DNA of 64,000 bases from JAIRMO01 sp046533115 (GTDB taxonomy: Bacteria > Spirochaetota > Spirochaetia > Treponematales > Breznakiellaceae): the NCBI RefSeq assembly GCF_046533115.1, contig NZ_JAJQRC010000002.1:62001-126000 (forward strand), given 5' to 3'. This document shows, piece by piece, positions 25,250-33,182 of the stretch. Below the pieces are notes generated by a model that saw only the letters and a list, made by a program, of their open reading frames with translations, did not search any database and had not been told where the DNA came from. Numbering within the stretch: position 1 is the first letter of the stretch; every line of letters starts with the position of its first letter. The translations under genes were made by a program, and so were the position numbers.

Positions 25250-26842
25250 TTATATCCCTAAAATCTCGCTATAGGCATCCAGGGCGGAATCCCCGGAATT
25301 TCCCCCGGCCTTAGCAGCCAGGACCTTTTTGGTGAGGACCTTTCCCAACTGTACCCCTTCCTGATCAAAACTGTTGATATTCCAGACAAAACCCTGGAAC
25401 ATAACCTTATTTTCAAAATGGGCAAGGAGGGCTCCCAATGCCTGGGGGGTAAGACGTTTACCGTAGATAAGACTGGAGGGACGCCCCCCAAGGAATTCCT
25501 TGTTCCGGTTCGAGTCGGTCTTACCCTTGGCAAAGGCAACTATCTGAGCCGCCAGGTTCGCCTTAAGTTTAGTCTGACTCACGGATCCATCCACTTCCAC
25601 ATCATCCCCCCGCTGACTTTCGATAAAACCCACAAACTGCAGAGGCACAACATCCGTCCCCTGATGGAGAAGCTGATAAAAAGAATGTTGACCGTTGGTA
25701 CCGGGTTCTCCAAAAACCACGGGGCCGGTGGAATAGGCCAGAGGAAGGCCCTCCCGGTTAACCCCCTTGCCGTTGGACTCCATATCAAGCTGCTGGAGAT
25801 GGGCGGGGAACCGGGAAAGGGCCTGGCTATAGGGGAGGACGGCCGTATAGGGGTACCCCAGAAAATTCCGCTCCCACACTCCGATAAGGGCATCCAACAG
25901 GGCGGCATTGGCAAGGACCTTCGGTTCCAAGGCGTTTTTATCCGCCTTATGGGCGCCGGCGAGGAGTTCCTTAAACACTTTCGGCCCAAAGGCCAAGGAA
26001 AGGATGACCCCTCCCACCGCGGAGGTAGAAGAATACCGGCCGCCGATAAAATCGTCGATGTAAAATGAATCCAGGTATGCGGGGTTATGGGCCAGCGGAC
26101 TGGTTTCACTGGTTACCGCCACCATATGTTTACTGGGATCCAGCCCCGCTTTGGTGAGTTTATCCTTGACGAAAAGCTCGTTTGCCAGAGTCTCCTGGGT
26201 GGTACCGCTTTTAGAAACCAGAACAAAGATGGTCTCTTCCAGGGTACAGCGGGCAACTATCTGGGAGGCGTCATCGGGATCCACATTGGAGATGAACTTC
26301 GCCTGTAAATGTCCCTTCCCCTCTGCGGCGGCCCAGTTTTCCAGGGCAAGGTACAGAGCCCGGGGACCCAAATCCGATCCGCCTATACCGATCTGCACCG
26401 CCGTGGTAAAGGCCTTTCCCGTGGAACCCCGGATTTTACCGGCATGGACCGCGTCGGCAAAGGCGGAAAACCGGTCAAGTTCATGGGCGTAAAATTCCCC
26501 CAGGTTCTTCCCTTCATGTAAAACCGGTTTTCCCAATTGCCCCCGAAGCAGATGGTGGAGGACCTTCCGGTTTTCTCCGGTATTCATCGTTTCCCCGTCA
26601 ATCAACGCCTGGTACTTCTCTATAAGCTCCTGCTCATCCGCCAGGGCCTGGAGAGCCTCTATCACGGGATCGTCCACCGCTTTTGCGGCCCAGGAATAGG
26701 TGAACCCCGCGGCCAGGGGAACCACCGCCTTTCTTACCCGTTCCGCGGTAAGTTGGGATACAAAATCAAACCCCTTCCCCCGGGGCACAAGATCCAAAAG
26801 TCGCTTATAAGCGGTAAGCTTATCAAAATTGTTATATTTCAT
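25250..26842 (-). CDS. pgi: Glucose-6-phosphate isomerase
   Basis: A 530-residue glycolytic enzyme interconverting glucose 6-phosphate and fructose 6-phosphate. Signatures are IGIGGSDLGPRA, LVSKSGTTQET (phosphate-binding serines), GGRYSSTSAVGG, and the C-terminal catalytic NINSFDQEGVQLGK. Length fits the long PGI subfamily. It lies 15 bp after argR on the same strand, so the two may be cotranscribed. Confidence 0.95.
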   Translation of the reverse strand: MKYNNFDKLTAYKRLLDLVPRGKGFDFVSQLTAERVRKAVVPLAAGFTYSWAAKAVDDPVIEALQALADEQELIEKYQALIDGETMNTGENRKVLHHLLRGQLGKPVLHEGKNLGEFYAHELDRFSAFADAVHAGKIRGSTGKAFTTAVQIGIGGSDLGPRALYLALENWAAAEGKGHLQAKFISNVDPDDASQIVARCTLEETIFVLVSKSGTTQETLANELFVKDKLTKAGLDPSKHMVAVTSETSPLAHNPAYLDSFYIDDFIGGRYSSTSAVGGVILSLAFGPKVFKELLAGAHKADKNALEPKVLANAALLDALIGVWERNFLGYPYTAVLPYSQALSRFPAHLQQLDMESNGKGVNREGLPLAYSTGPVVFGEPGTNGQHSFYQLLHQGTDVVPLQFVGFIESQRGDDVEVDGSVSQTKLKANLAAQIVAFAKGKTDSNRNKEFLGGRPSSLIYGKRLTPQALGALLAHFENKVMFQGFVWNINSFDQEGVQLGKVLTKKVLAAKAGGNSGDSALDAYSEILGI

Positions 26843-26857
26843 AATCCATTCTCTCCA

Positions 26858-27331
26858 TTAATCTTCCAGTTCAGGAATACTTTCCTTCATCCGGCGTATA
26901 AAATCCTCTCCGGTTATACCTTCCCGGAGGCATACAAAAACCGTATTGTCCCTTCCCGCGATGGTTCCCAGCACATCGTCCAGGCTTAAGTTATCCACCG
27001 CCAGTGCAACCGAATCGGAATGACCCGAATAGGTTTTGATCACCACCATATTTCCGGACCATTCGATAGAAACATACCCCCGAAGAAAATCATGGATATA
27101 GGTCCGTTCGGTCTCTTGCCGCTCATCTTCTCCGGGCAGGGAATACACATACCCGTTATGACCATCGGAGATCTTACCTACCTTGAGGAGTTTTAAATCC
27201 CGGGAAAGGGTTGCCTGGGTAACAATAAATCCTTCTTTTTGCAAATGTCCCAAAAGTGTTTCTTGAGACTCAATTCGATAGGTCTTTATCAATTTACGGA
27301 CAGTTTTTAAACGAGCCAACCGTTCCTTCAC
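26858..27331 (-). CDS. argR: Arginine repressor ArgR
   Basis: A 157-residue arginine-responsive DNA-binding hexamer. The N-terminal winged helix has ATLSRDLKLLKVGK, and the C-terminal arginine-binding/oligomerisation domain has AGRDNTVFVCL. Start is GTG at 27331 with GGAG five bases upstream. An ARG-box-like palindrome 91 bp upstream (27422-27437) suggests autorepression. No arginine biosynthesis gene is in the window. Confidence 0.94.
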   Translation of the reverse strand: MKERLARLKTVRKLIKTYRIESQETLLGHLQKEGFIVTQATLSRDLKLLKVGKISDGHNGYVYSLPGEDERQETERTYIHDFLRGYVSIEWSGNMVVIKTYSGHSDSVALAVDNLSLDDVLGTIAGRDNTVFVCLREGITGEDFIRRMKESIPELED

Positions 27332-27421
27332 AATTACTCCATATTACTCGGGGGCTAATTAAACCGTTTTCAAAATTGGCTGTTTGTCACCGGCCCAATT
27401 ACGAATAATTATCCTCCATCC

Positions 27422-27437
27422 TTGCATAAATATACAA
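27422..27437. promoter_or_regulatory. Candidate ARG box upstream of argR
   Basis: TTGCATAAATATACAA is a near-perfect 16-bp palindrome matching the ARG-box pattern TGNAT-W4-ATNCA. It lies in the 269-bp argR/fapA divergent region, so it could control either gene. Confidence 0.55.
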
Positions 27438-27600
27438 TGGCAAGATACTTTTTGCAAGTATTTTTTTAACACGCTTAATCCCCGCATATCCACGATCTAA
27501 ACTCCCTTAATCCTGGGTAAAATATCCTGCCATATCCTATAATTATAACTATAGAAGATCTTGCCGATATTATGGTAGGAATATTCGGAGCATAAAACTA

Positions 27601-29046
27601 ATGGAGAAATTCAACTCTAATAAAAATAGAGATCAAGCCGGAAAAGTACCGGAAAGTAAAAATCCACAAAATCGTGCAACCGTTTTAAGGGAAAATAAAA
27701 ATGACGGAAATATATCCGTAACTTTTTCTGAAGATGACCTGGAAGCCCGGGCGGACTTTATACCCGCCGTCGGAAATGGAGAACCCATCACCCTCGCCTA
27801 TGTTTCTTCGGTCCTGGAACGGCTTAATATAGTCTACGGAATACAGGAAAAAACTATTCAGGAGGCAATCCTCCGGTGCAATCATGATAGAAAACCCATA
27901 AAAGATGTCCTCATCGCCCGGGGGGATCCCCCAAAAGATGAGGTACTTGAGTATTTTGAACTTGCCCCCAATCCGGCTTCGTCCCCGTCCGAGGCAAACA
28001 ACCGTATTGATTACCGCTCCCAGTCTCCCTTTGTCATCGTAAAAAAAGATCAGATCCTGGCGTATAAACGGCCCCGGGAAAAAGGGCAGGACGGTAAAAA
28101 CATCCATGGGGTGCTTATTCCCCGGGGCGTACTGCGGCCTGAAGGAGTTTCCGGAGGACAAAATACCAGAACCGACGAAAACCATATCATCGCGAAAATC
28201 GCGGGTCAATTGATAGAAAATAAAAAAGTCATCAGCGTCCAGGAATCGCTGGTGATAAAAGGCGGTGTAGGGTATGCCACGGGGAATATTATTTTTCCCG
28301 GGGATGTGATCATCGAAGGGCCGGTATCGGATGGATTTAAGATCTATTCCGGCGGCTCGGTGACCATAAAACAGACCTTTGACGTGACCGATGTGATCAC
28401 CAAAAATGATCTTACCGTAGCCGGTGGGATCATCGGCAGGGGCCGAGCCCTGGTTAAAGTTGGCGGAACCCTTAAGGCTAAATTCATAGAAAACTGCCGG
28501 GTGGCTTGTCGAAAAACCTTAATGGTGGAAACGGAGATCATCAATTCCAGTATATATGCCATGGAAAATATCGAGCTGGGGGATAAGGGAGTAATTGTCG
28601 GGGGGGATATTACCGCCATCCATGGGATCCGGGCAGGGGCAATAGGTAAAAAATCCGGGAAACCTACCCATATCCATTGTGGAATTGATTTTACGGTCCA
28701 GCAGGAAAAAGAAAAAAACAATTATCAACTCCGGATCATCTCCGCCAAACTGGCAAAACTCAGGGAACTGATGGCTGTTCCGGAGCAAAACCCGGAAAAA
28801 AAAGCCAAAATGGAAGAACTTTTGCACCGTCTTGAGCAGGAGCAAAAGAAAACCGGGCAGCGGATCTCCGATCTGTTAGGCCGCTTGGAAGCGGATGATA
28901 AGGCCCTGGTGGAAGTAACCGGGGAAATTGCCCCGGGTACCCTGATCGAAATTTGTCAGATCGCCCTTTTTGTCGAAGAACCCTTACGGAAGGTACGGAT
29001 AAGCTTGGATAAAACCAAGGGAAAACTCGTCTCCGAACCCTTGTAA
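27601..29046 (+). CDS. FapA/DUF342-family protein
   Basis: A 481-residue FapA-type (DUF342) protein. The N-terminus is followed by the typical VKKDQILAYKRPREKGQDGKNIHG and a right-handed beta-helix core (residues about 190-350; repeats such as GNIIFPGDVIIEG and GGSVTIKQ). A coiled coil (about 370-440) and a short C-terminal strand domain follow. FapA-like proteins are linked to membrane or flagellar-motility regulation in several phyla, but the molecular role is uncertain. A TATAAT-like -10 lies at 27538-27543. Confidence 0.85.
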   Translation: MEKFNSNKNRDQAGKVPESKNPQNRATVLRENKNDGNISVTFSEDDLEARADFIPAVGNGEPITLAYVSSVLERLNIVYGIQEKTIQEAILRCNHDRKPIKDVLIARGDPPKDEVLEYFELAPNPASSPSEANNRIDYRSQSPFVIVKKDQILAYKRPREKGQDGKNIHGVLIPRGVLRPEGVSGGQNTRTDENHIIAKIAGQLIENKKVISVQESLVIKGGVGYATGNIIFPGDVIIEGPVSDGFKIYSGGSVTIKQTFDVTDVITKNDLTVAGGIIGRGRALVKVGGTLKAKFIENCRVACRKTLMVETEIINSSIYAMENIELGDKGVIVGGDITAIHGIRAGAIGKKSGKPTHIHCGIDFTVQQEKEKNNYQLRIISAKLAKLRELMAVPEQNPEKKAKMEELLHRLEQEQKKTGQRISDLLGRLEADDKALVEVTGEIAPGTLIEICQIALFVEEPLRKVRISLDKTKGKLVSEPL

Positions 29047-29143
29047 AATACCTTTTAAACAGCCACCCCTGGTCCACGTTGTTGCCCGGTCTTGTGGGTC
29101 CCATCATCTTCCCGCAAGAAGAAAAAATCGGTATGCTACTGTT

Positions 29144-29746
29144 ATGAGAAAGGAATTCCTCCCCTATGATGTAGTTCGGAATAATGCCCTCAAGCTGGCC
29201 CATCGTATTTATCATGATGGATTTATACCCGATGTCATTTATGTTTCCCTCCGGGGCGGTGCGTATCTGGGGAATGTGATCAGTGAGTATTTTAAGATAG
29301 TTCGTGCCGGCGGCCGGCCGGTGTATTATGCGGCGGTGGTGGCCCGTTCCTACACCGATGTCCGTAAGGCGGGCAAGATCAAGGTTGAGGGCTGGACCTA
29401 TGCGCCGGAACACCTCCGGGTAGGGGATAAAATCCTCTTGGTGGATGATATTTTTGATTCCGGCCAAACCATTAATTATCTGGGACAGATCATCCTGGAA
29501 AAGGGCATACCCCGGGACGATTTAAAAGTGGCGGTCCACGACTATAAATATTTTTATGATAAACCGGACCAGCTTCCCATTCAGCCCGATTATTGGTGCA
29601 GAAAACATGAACTATCCATCCACGAAGAGGACCGCTGGATCCATTATATGAGCCATGAGCTGGTGGGTCTAAGCAGGGAAGAACTGGAGGAGTATTATTA
29701 TGCTCCGGATCCCCAACTGCGGAATGTCCTGGACGTGATTCCCTGA
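29144..29746 (+). CDS. Phosphoribosyltransferase (COG2236 type)
   Basis: A 200-residue PRTase-fold protein with the PRPP-binding motif ILLVDDIFDSGQTI (about residues 102-115) and an N-terminal LSLRGG-like segment (YVSLRGGAYLG). It would transfer phosphoribose to a purine-like base or act as a regulator; the substrate is not clear. Five bp separate it from rnhB, suggesting an operon. Confidence 0.88.
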   Translation: MRKEFLPYDVVRNNALKLAHRIYHDGFIPDVIYVSLRGGAYLGNVISEYFKIVRAGGRPVYYAAVVARSYTDVRKAGKIKVEGWTYAPEHLRVGDKILLVDDIFDSGQTINYLGQIILEKGIPRDDLKVAVHDYKYFYDKPDQLPIQPDYWCRKHELSIHEEDRWIHYMSHELVGLSREELEEYYYAPDPQLRNVLDVIP

Positions 29747-29751
29747 CCCCG

Positions 29752-30372
29752 ATGATATGCGGTATTGATGAAGCGGGCCGGGGGCCCTTGGCCGGCCCGG
29801 TCTGCGCCGCCGCGGTGATCCTCCCCGAAGATTTTCCCCGGGATGTCCTGGGGGATTCAAAAAAACTTAGCCCCCGGCAGCGGGAAGAGGCCATGAAAAT
29901 CATCTATCGGGGGGCCTTCGCCTGGGGCATCGGCTGGGCATCGGCTTTTGAGATCGACCGCATTAATATCCTTAAGGCGAGCCTCCTGGCCATGAAGCGG
30001 GCCTTTGAGGAGTTGGCCGCCGCTTCCCTGGCCGCACTCCCCCCCGGGCTCAGCGCCATTGTAGACGGCCTTTACGTACCGGATATCCCCCTCCCCTGCC
30101 GGGCCTTGGTCAAAGCCGACGCCCAAGTCCCCGAGGTTATGGCCGCCTCGATCCTCGCCAAAACCGCCCGGGATCGGATGATGGAACGGTATTCCTGGCT
30201 TTATCCCGACTACGGTTATGACCGGCATAAAGGCTATCCCACTCAGGACCACCTAAAAAGAATCGCCATCCATGGGCCGTCCCCTATCCAGCGCCGGAGT
30301 TTCAGGGTTAAACCGATCCAGCTACCCCTCTTTAATCATCCCGATCAGGATGGGGGCCCTCAGGACGGATAG
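29752..30372 (+). CDS. rnhB: Ribonuclease HII
   Basis: A 206-residue enzyme that removes ribonucleotides from DNA and RNA of RNA/DNA hybrids. The catalytic DEDD set is visible: D5/E6 in GIDEAGRGPLAGPV, Asp in VKADAQVPEVMAASILAKT, and the Asp in the DYGYDRHKGYPT region. Its last 41 bases overlap the convergent PUR-domain gene (30332-30372). Confidence 0.94.
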   Translation: MICGIDEAGRGPLAGPVCAAAVILPEDFPRDVLGDSKKLSPRQREEAMKIIYRGAFAWGIGWASAFEIDRINILKASLLAMKRAFEELAAASLAALPPGLSAIVDGLYVPDIPLPCRALVKADAQVPEVMAASILAKTARDRMMERYSWLYPDYGYDRHKGYPTQDHLKRIAIHGPSPIQRRSFRVKPIQLPLFNHPDQDGGPQDG

Positions 30373-30799
30373 CCCTAACGGAGCGGGGCTTCCGGGGGCC
30401 CGGTTTGGCGGCGCCGGTCTTGTTTTTTGCCTTCCCGGTTTTAAGCAGTACCCGTTTTCCCTTTTCCTGCGGGGCCTTCCCTCCCCGCTCAGGCCGCAGG
30501 AAGCGGGGATCCCCTTTTTCCCGGTCCCGATTCTCCTGAGGTTTTCGGTGTTCCCCCCGGTTCTTTTCCCGAAAGGCCTTTTCCAATACCTTGAGGGCTT
30601 CGTCAAAACCCTGGAGAAATTCGGGAAGGTCTTCGGCAAAAAAGATCACCGATTGGCGTTCAAAGCCTCCGGAGTCCCGGTTTTTGCTTTCCACGATGTT
30701 GAGGTAGAGATCCCCCAGGCGGTTTTCTTTTACATTAAAAAAGTAGGTTCTATTTTGTAAAGAAACCTTGGTTGAAAACAATTCTCCCCGTATCCCCAT
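30332..30799 (-). CDS. PUR-alpha-like DNA/RNA-binding protein (DUF3276 family)
   Basis: A 155-residue protein. Residues 1-95 match the bacterial PUR domain (RGELFSTKVSLQNRTYFFNVKENR, then DLYLNIVESK and FFAEDLPEFLQGF), known from Borrelia and Bacteroidetes to bind single-stranded nucleic acid. The C-terminal 60 residues form a Lys/Arg/Pro/Gly-rich basic tail. The end of this tail is encoded antisense to the 3' end of rnhB. It starts 12 bp after the upstream phosphohexomutase stop. Confidence 0.85.
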   Translation of the reverse strand: MGIRGELFSTKVSLQNRTYFFNVKENRLGDLYLNIVESKNRDSGGFERQSVIFFAEDLPEFLQGFDEALKVLEKAFREKNRGEHRKPQENRDREKGDPRFLRPERGGKAPQEKGKRVLLKTGKAKNKTGAAKPGPRKPRSVRAIRPEGPHPDRDD

Positions 30800-30811
30800 A
30801 TTCCGCTCCTG

Positions 30812-32731
30812 TTAATTTCCGGCTTGATCCGCCCGGGTAACCAGGTGCCGCTGCCATTCGATAAGGTCCCGTTCCATCCGTTTATCCGAGCCTTCCACAT
30901 CCGCCATGATTCGGAAAACCGGTTCCGTACCGGAACCCCGCATCCAGATACAGGCCGGGACATGGCCGGTTTTGGTGGAAAAAAGGATCTTTAAGCCCCC
31001 CCGGCCGGCATCGCCGAAGCGGGAAAGTCCCCGTTTTTCCTCCATTCCTACAAAGGCGGTGGCGCTCCACCCGGTGATACCGTAACGGGCGTTAAAGTAA
31101 TCCTTTCGTTCCTCCCATTCCTGGAGAAAAAATTCCTGGTACCGGTTTTTGAGGAGCCCGTGATCGACGGTTTTGATCCGCAGTAACGCCTCCGGGGTAT
31201 AGGAACCGGTGGTGATAAAGGGAGGGAGGGCGGCGATAATATCCGCCAGGGTAAAATCAGGATGGTATACCTCGGCTTGATCCGACAGATCACACCAGAG
31301 TTCAAAAAAGCCCTTCCGTTCCCCTTCGCTCCGGATGGTAAGGAGTTTTACCAGGGCCAACACCGTATTAATGGGATCCCGTACCGCCGAAGGATGGGTA
31401 ATATTACCCCCGGCGGATCCTTCCCCCAGGATCCGTACCAGATATCCCTGTTCCCGGAGCTTCCGGGCCAGGCCAACCACATTAGCCTCCCCCACTTCGG
31501 CCCGGAAAACCGACACGTCAAAGGCCTTGGCAATCCGATCCACCCGCATGGAGGTAGGGCCGTTCACCGCAATAGCCGCTTTTCGCAGGGCGTTTCCCTT
31601 ATTATCAAACTGAAGTTCGCCGGTCCAAACCAGGTGGGCCAATTCGGAAACACAGGCCAGGGCGAAAACTTCCTGGGCTTCCAGGGCCCGGGCCCGTCCC
31701 TGGGTTTCGTCCCAGAAAACCAGATTTCCCCGGTCCCCGTCACAATCCGGCACATAGCCGATAACCACCCCGGGATTCTCCCGGTGGAGTTGCTCCACAA
31801 ACTGCCGGCAGGGTTCCAGGGATTCCCCCTCGGGGACGATACGGTGGGCGATTTCCCGGGGTTTTTGAAACATTCCGTAAAAACCCAGCCCCAGGGAAGT
31901 AAGAAATTCCCGGTCTATAGATAAGGTCCGGGCGGATCCGTTAAAATCCGCCGCCACCCCCAGGAAATGGTTCCGTAAACTTCGGGTCATAACCTCAAAA
32001 AGGGAGCTTTCCCCGGCATTTTCGGTTCCTCCGGTAAGTTCCCGGGTAAAGGAGAGATACGCCCCATAGGCTTCGGCTTTGATCTCCTGAAGGCCTAAAT
32101 ACACCTGGGTGAGTTCCGGAATATTCCCATACCCCACCCAGGAAACCGCCTGGGGTATAACCTGGGGATCCGCCATCCGGGCCCGGAACGCTTCAATCAG
32201 GAGCAGCGCCTCCGGTGCGGGGAGAACCCCCCCATCGGTAAGACCGAATTTAAGACCGTTATGCCCTATGGGGTTATGGCTGGCGGAGATATATACAAAC
32301 CCCTGGGCTTTGCCGGTCCGGGCATAGGCCATGATCTCCGGGGCAGCGATGATAAAGGCGAACCGTACCCCGCAGCCCTGTGCCAAAAAGGTCCGGATCA
32401 TCGGATCCGCTATGGCCGGTCCCGTGGGTCTTGAGTCCATTCCGACTATTACCTGGGGATGTTCCAGGCCCGTTTTTTGTTTAAGATATTCCGCAAAGAT
32501 CCCGGCCGCAATACTGGCTATAACCCCATGGACCGGACTTATTTCTTCTCCGGGGCTCTCCTCATCGCCGTTTTTCGCGAAGATCCCCCGCCACCCCGAT
32601 GCCGAAAGGATCATTTTATCCAGCACTTCATCCAAACGGGTCTTGGTCAAAGCCGGATCATCCCCTTTGAAGGGAAGTACCGCAGGATCGGCAATAAAAA
32701 GTCCCGAATCAGGATGCCGTATTAACGCCAT
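30812..32731 (-). CDS. Alpha-D-phosphohexomutase (phosphoglucomutase/phosphomannomutase family)
   Basis: A 639-residue cytosolic enzyme. Catalytic phosphoserine loop is YISASHNPIGHNG (about residue 152), metal-binding loop is DCDGDRGN (about 305-312), and the sugar and phosphate loops follow near MRGSGTEP at the C-terminus. Longer than typical PMM/PGM (450-580), with an extended N-terminus. It interconverts glucose 1- and 6-phosphate or the mannose equivalents. A CGGTTTCAAAA hairpin lies 25 bp upstream. Confidence 0.88.
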   Translation of the reverse strand: MALIRHPDSGLFIADPAVLPFKGDDPALTKTRLDEVLDKMILSASGWRGIFAKNGDEESPGEEISPVHGVIASIAAGIFAEYLKQKTGLEHPQVIVGMDSRPTGPAIADPMIRTFLAQGCGVRFAFIIAAPEIMAYARTGKAQGFVYISASHNPIGHNGLKFGLTDGGVLPAPEALLLIEAFRARMADPQVIPQAVSWVGYGNIPELTQVYLGLQEIKAEAYGAYLSFTRELTGGTENAGESSLFEVMTRSLRNHFLGVAADFNGSARTLSIDREFLTSLGLGFYGMFQKPREIAHRIVPEGESLEPCRQFVEQLHRENPGVVIGYVPDCDGDRGNLVFWDETQGRARALEAQEVFALACVSELAHLVWTGELQFDNKGNALRKAAIAVNGPTSMRVDRIAKAFDVSVFRAEVGEANVVGLARKLREQGYLVRILGEGSAGGNITHPSAVRDPINTVLALVKLLTIRSEGERKGFFELWCDLSDQAEVYHPDFTLADIIAALPPFITTGSYTPEALLRIKTVDHGLLKNRYQEFFLQEWEERKDYFNARYGITGWSATAFVGMEEKRGLSRFGDAGRGGLKILFSTKTGHVPACIWMRGSGTEPVFRIMADVEGSDKRMERDLIEWQRHLVTRADQAGN

Positions 32732-32756
32732 AGGGCAAACTCCTTGTTACCAGAGG

Positions 32757-32787
32757 CGGTTTCAAAAAAATCTAATTTTTGAAACCG
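32757..32787. repeat. CGGTTTCAAAA hairpin, copy B
   Basis: CGGTTTCAAAAA (32757-32768) pairs perfectly with TTTTTGAAACCG (32776-32787), 7-base loop, preceded by GAGG like copy A. It lies upstream of the phosphohexomutase start and 99 bp before the aroF promoter. Confidence 0.75.
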
Positions 32788-32885
32788 GTTCAATATAAAA
32801 ACCCATAAGGGGGAAAATAGTATACTGGTTTTTGAATTCTATTGCTATAGCCAACGGCAGCTCCGGACGAGGGGGGATATATTAC

Positions 32886-32914
32886 TTGACAGGGATTTCT
32901 CCCCTGTTTATACT
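32886..32914 (+). promoter_or_regulatory. Promoter of the aromatic amino acid operon
   Basis: -35 TTGACA (32886-32891), exactly 17 bp, then -10 TATACT (32909-32914). Transcription should begin near 32921, just before the leader-peptide Shine-Dalgarno AAGGAA (32925-32930). It is the best sigma70-type promoter in the window. Confidence 0.8.
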
Positions 32915-32935
32915 CCCCTATCATAAGGAAACAAG

Positions 32936-33070
32936 GTGTTTAATTCCGCGGCTTACAAGATATTCTTTATCACCGGTTGCAAGGCCGGTTTTTCTCTTTC
33001 CTCCTATTACTATTATTATTACCGGTCTTTATGTCCCGCGGAGCCGATAGGTTTTAGGTTAAAAACCTAA
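32936..33070 (+). CDS. Tyrosine-rich attenuation leader peptide
   Basis: A 44-residue ORF from GTG 32936 to TAA 33068-33070, with AAGGAA seven bases upstream (AAGG to GTG). Residues 24-29 are six consecutive tyrosines (TAT TAC TAT TAT TAT TAC, 33005-33022); Tyr7 and several Phe (2, 10, 11, 19, 40) are also present. It lies between the operon promoter and an intrinsic terminator in front of a DAHP synthase gene, the classical position of a leader peptide that senses charged tRNA-Tyr. Its overlap with the hairpin at 33051-33074 supports coupling of ribosome position and RNA folding. It encodes no recognised domain. Confidence 0.8.
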   Translation: MFNSAAYKIFFITGCKAGFSLSSYYYYYYRSLCPAEPIGFRLKT

Positions 33071-33074
33071 AAAC
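33051..33074 (+). promoter_or_regulatory. Leader hairpin overlapping the leader-peptide stop codon
   Basis: GTTTTAGGTT (33051-33060) pairs with AACCTAAAAAC (33064-33074) with one bulged A. The leader UAA (33068-33070) is in the 3' arm. A competing 7-bp pairing is possible (AGGTTTT 33049-33055 with AAAACCT 33079-33085), so two mutually exclusive folds exist. Confidence 0.55.
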
Positions 33075-33094
33075 AGGCAAAACCTGATAATTCA

Positions 33095-33135
33095 GGGAGA
33101 TCCCGGGATAAATTAACCGGGGTCTCCCTTTTTTT
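33095..33135 (+). terminator. Intrinsic terminator (attenuator) before aroF
   Basis: Stem GGGAGATCCCGG (33095-33106) with CCGGGGTCTCCC (33117-33128): 11 Watson-Crick pairs plus one G-T, 10-base loop, followed by T7 (33129-33135). It ends 47 bp before the aroF start codon, with no gene ending just upstream except the leader peptide, so it acts as an attenuator. Confidence 0.85.
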
Positions 33136-33182
33136 ATGTCCGGCGGGATTTTAAATCCCGGAAAAACAACCAGGAGGTTATC

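Noticed and set aside
32832..33050. 72-codon ORF overlapping the aroF leader
   Set aside because: It begins upstream of the promoter, lacks a Shine-Dalgarno, and reads the Tyr run in a different frame (ITIII). The GTG-started leader fits the layout better.
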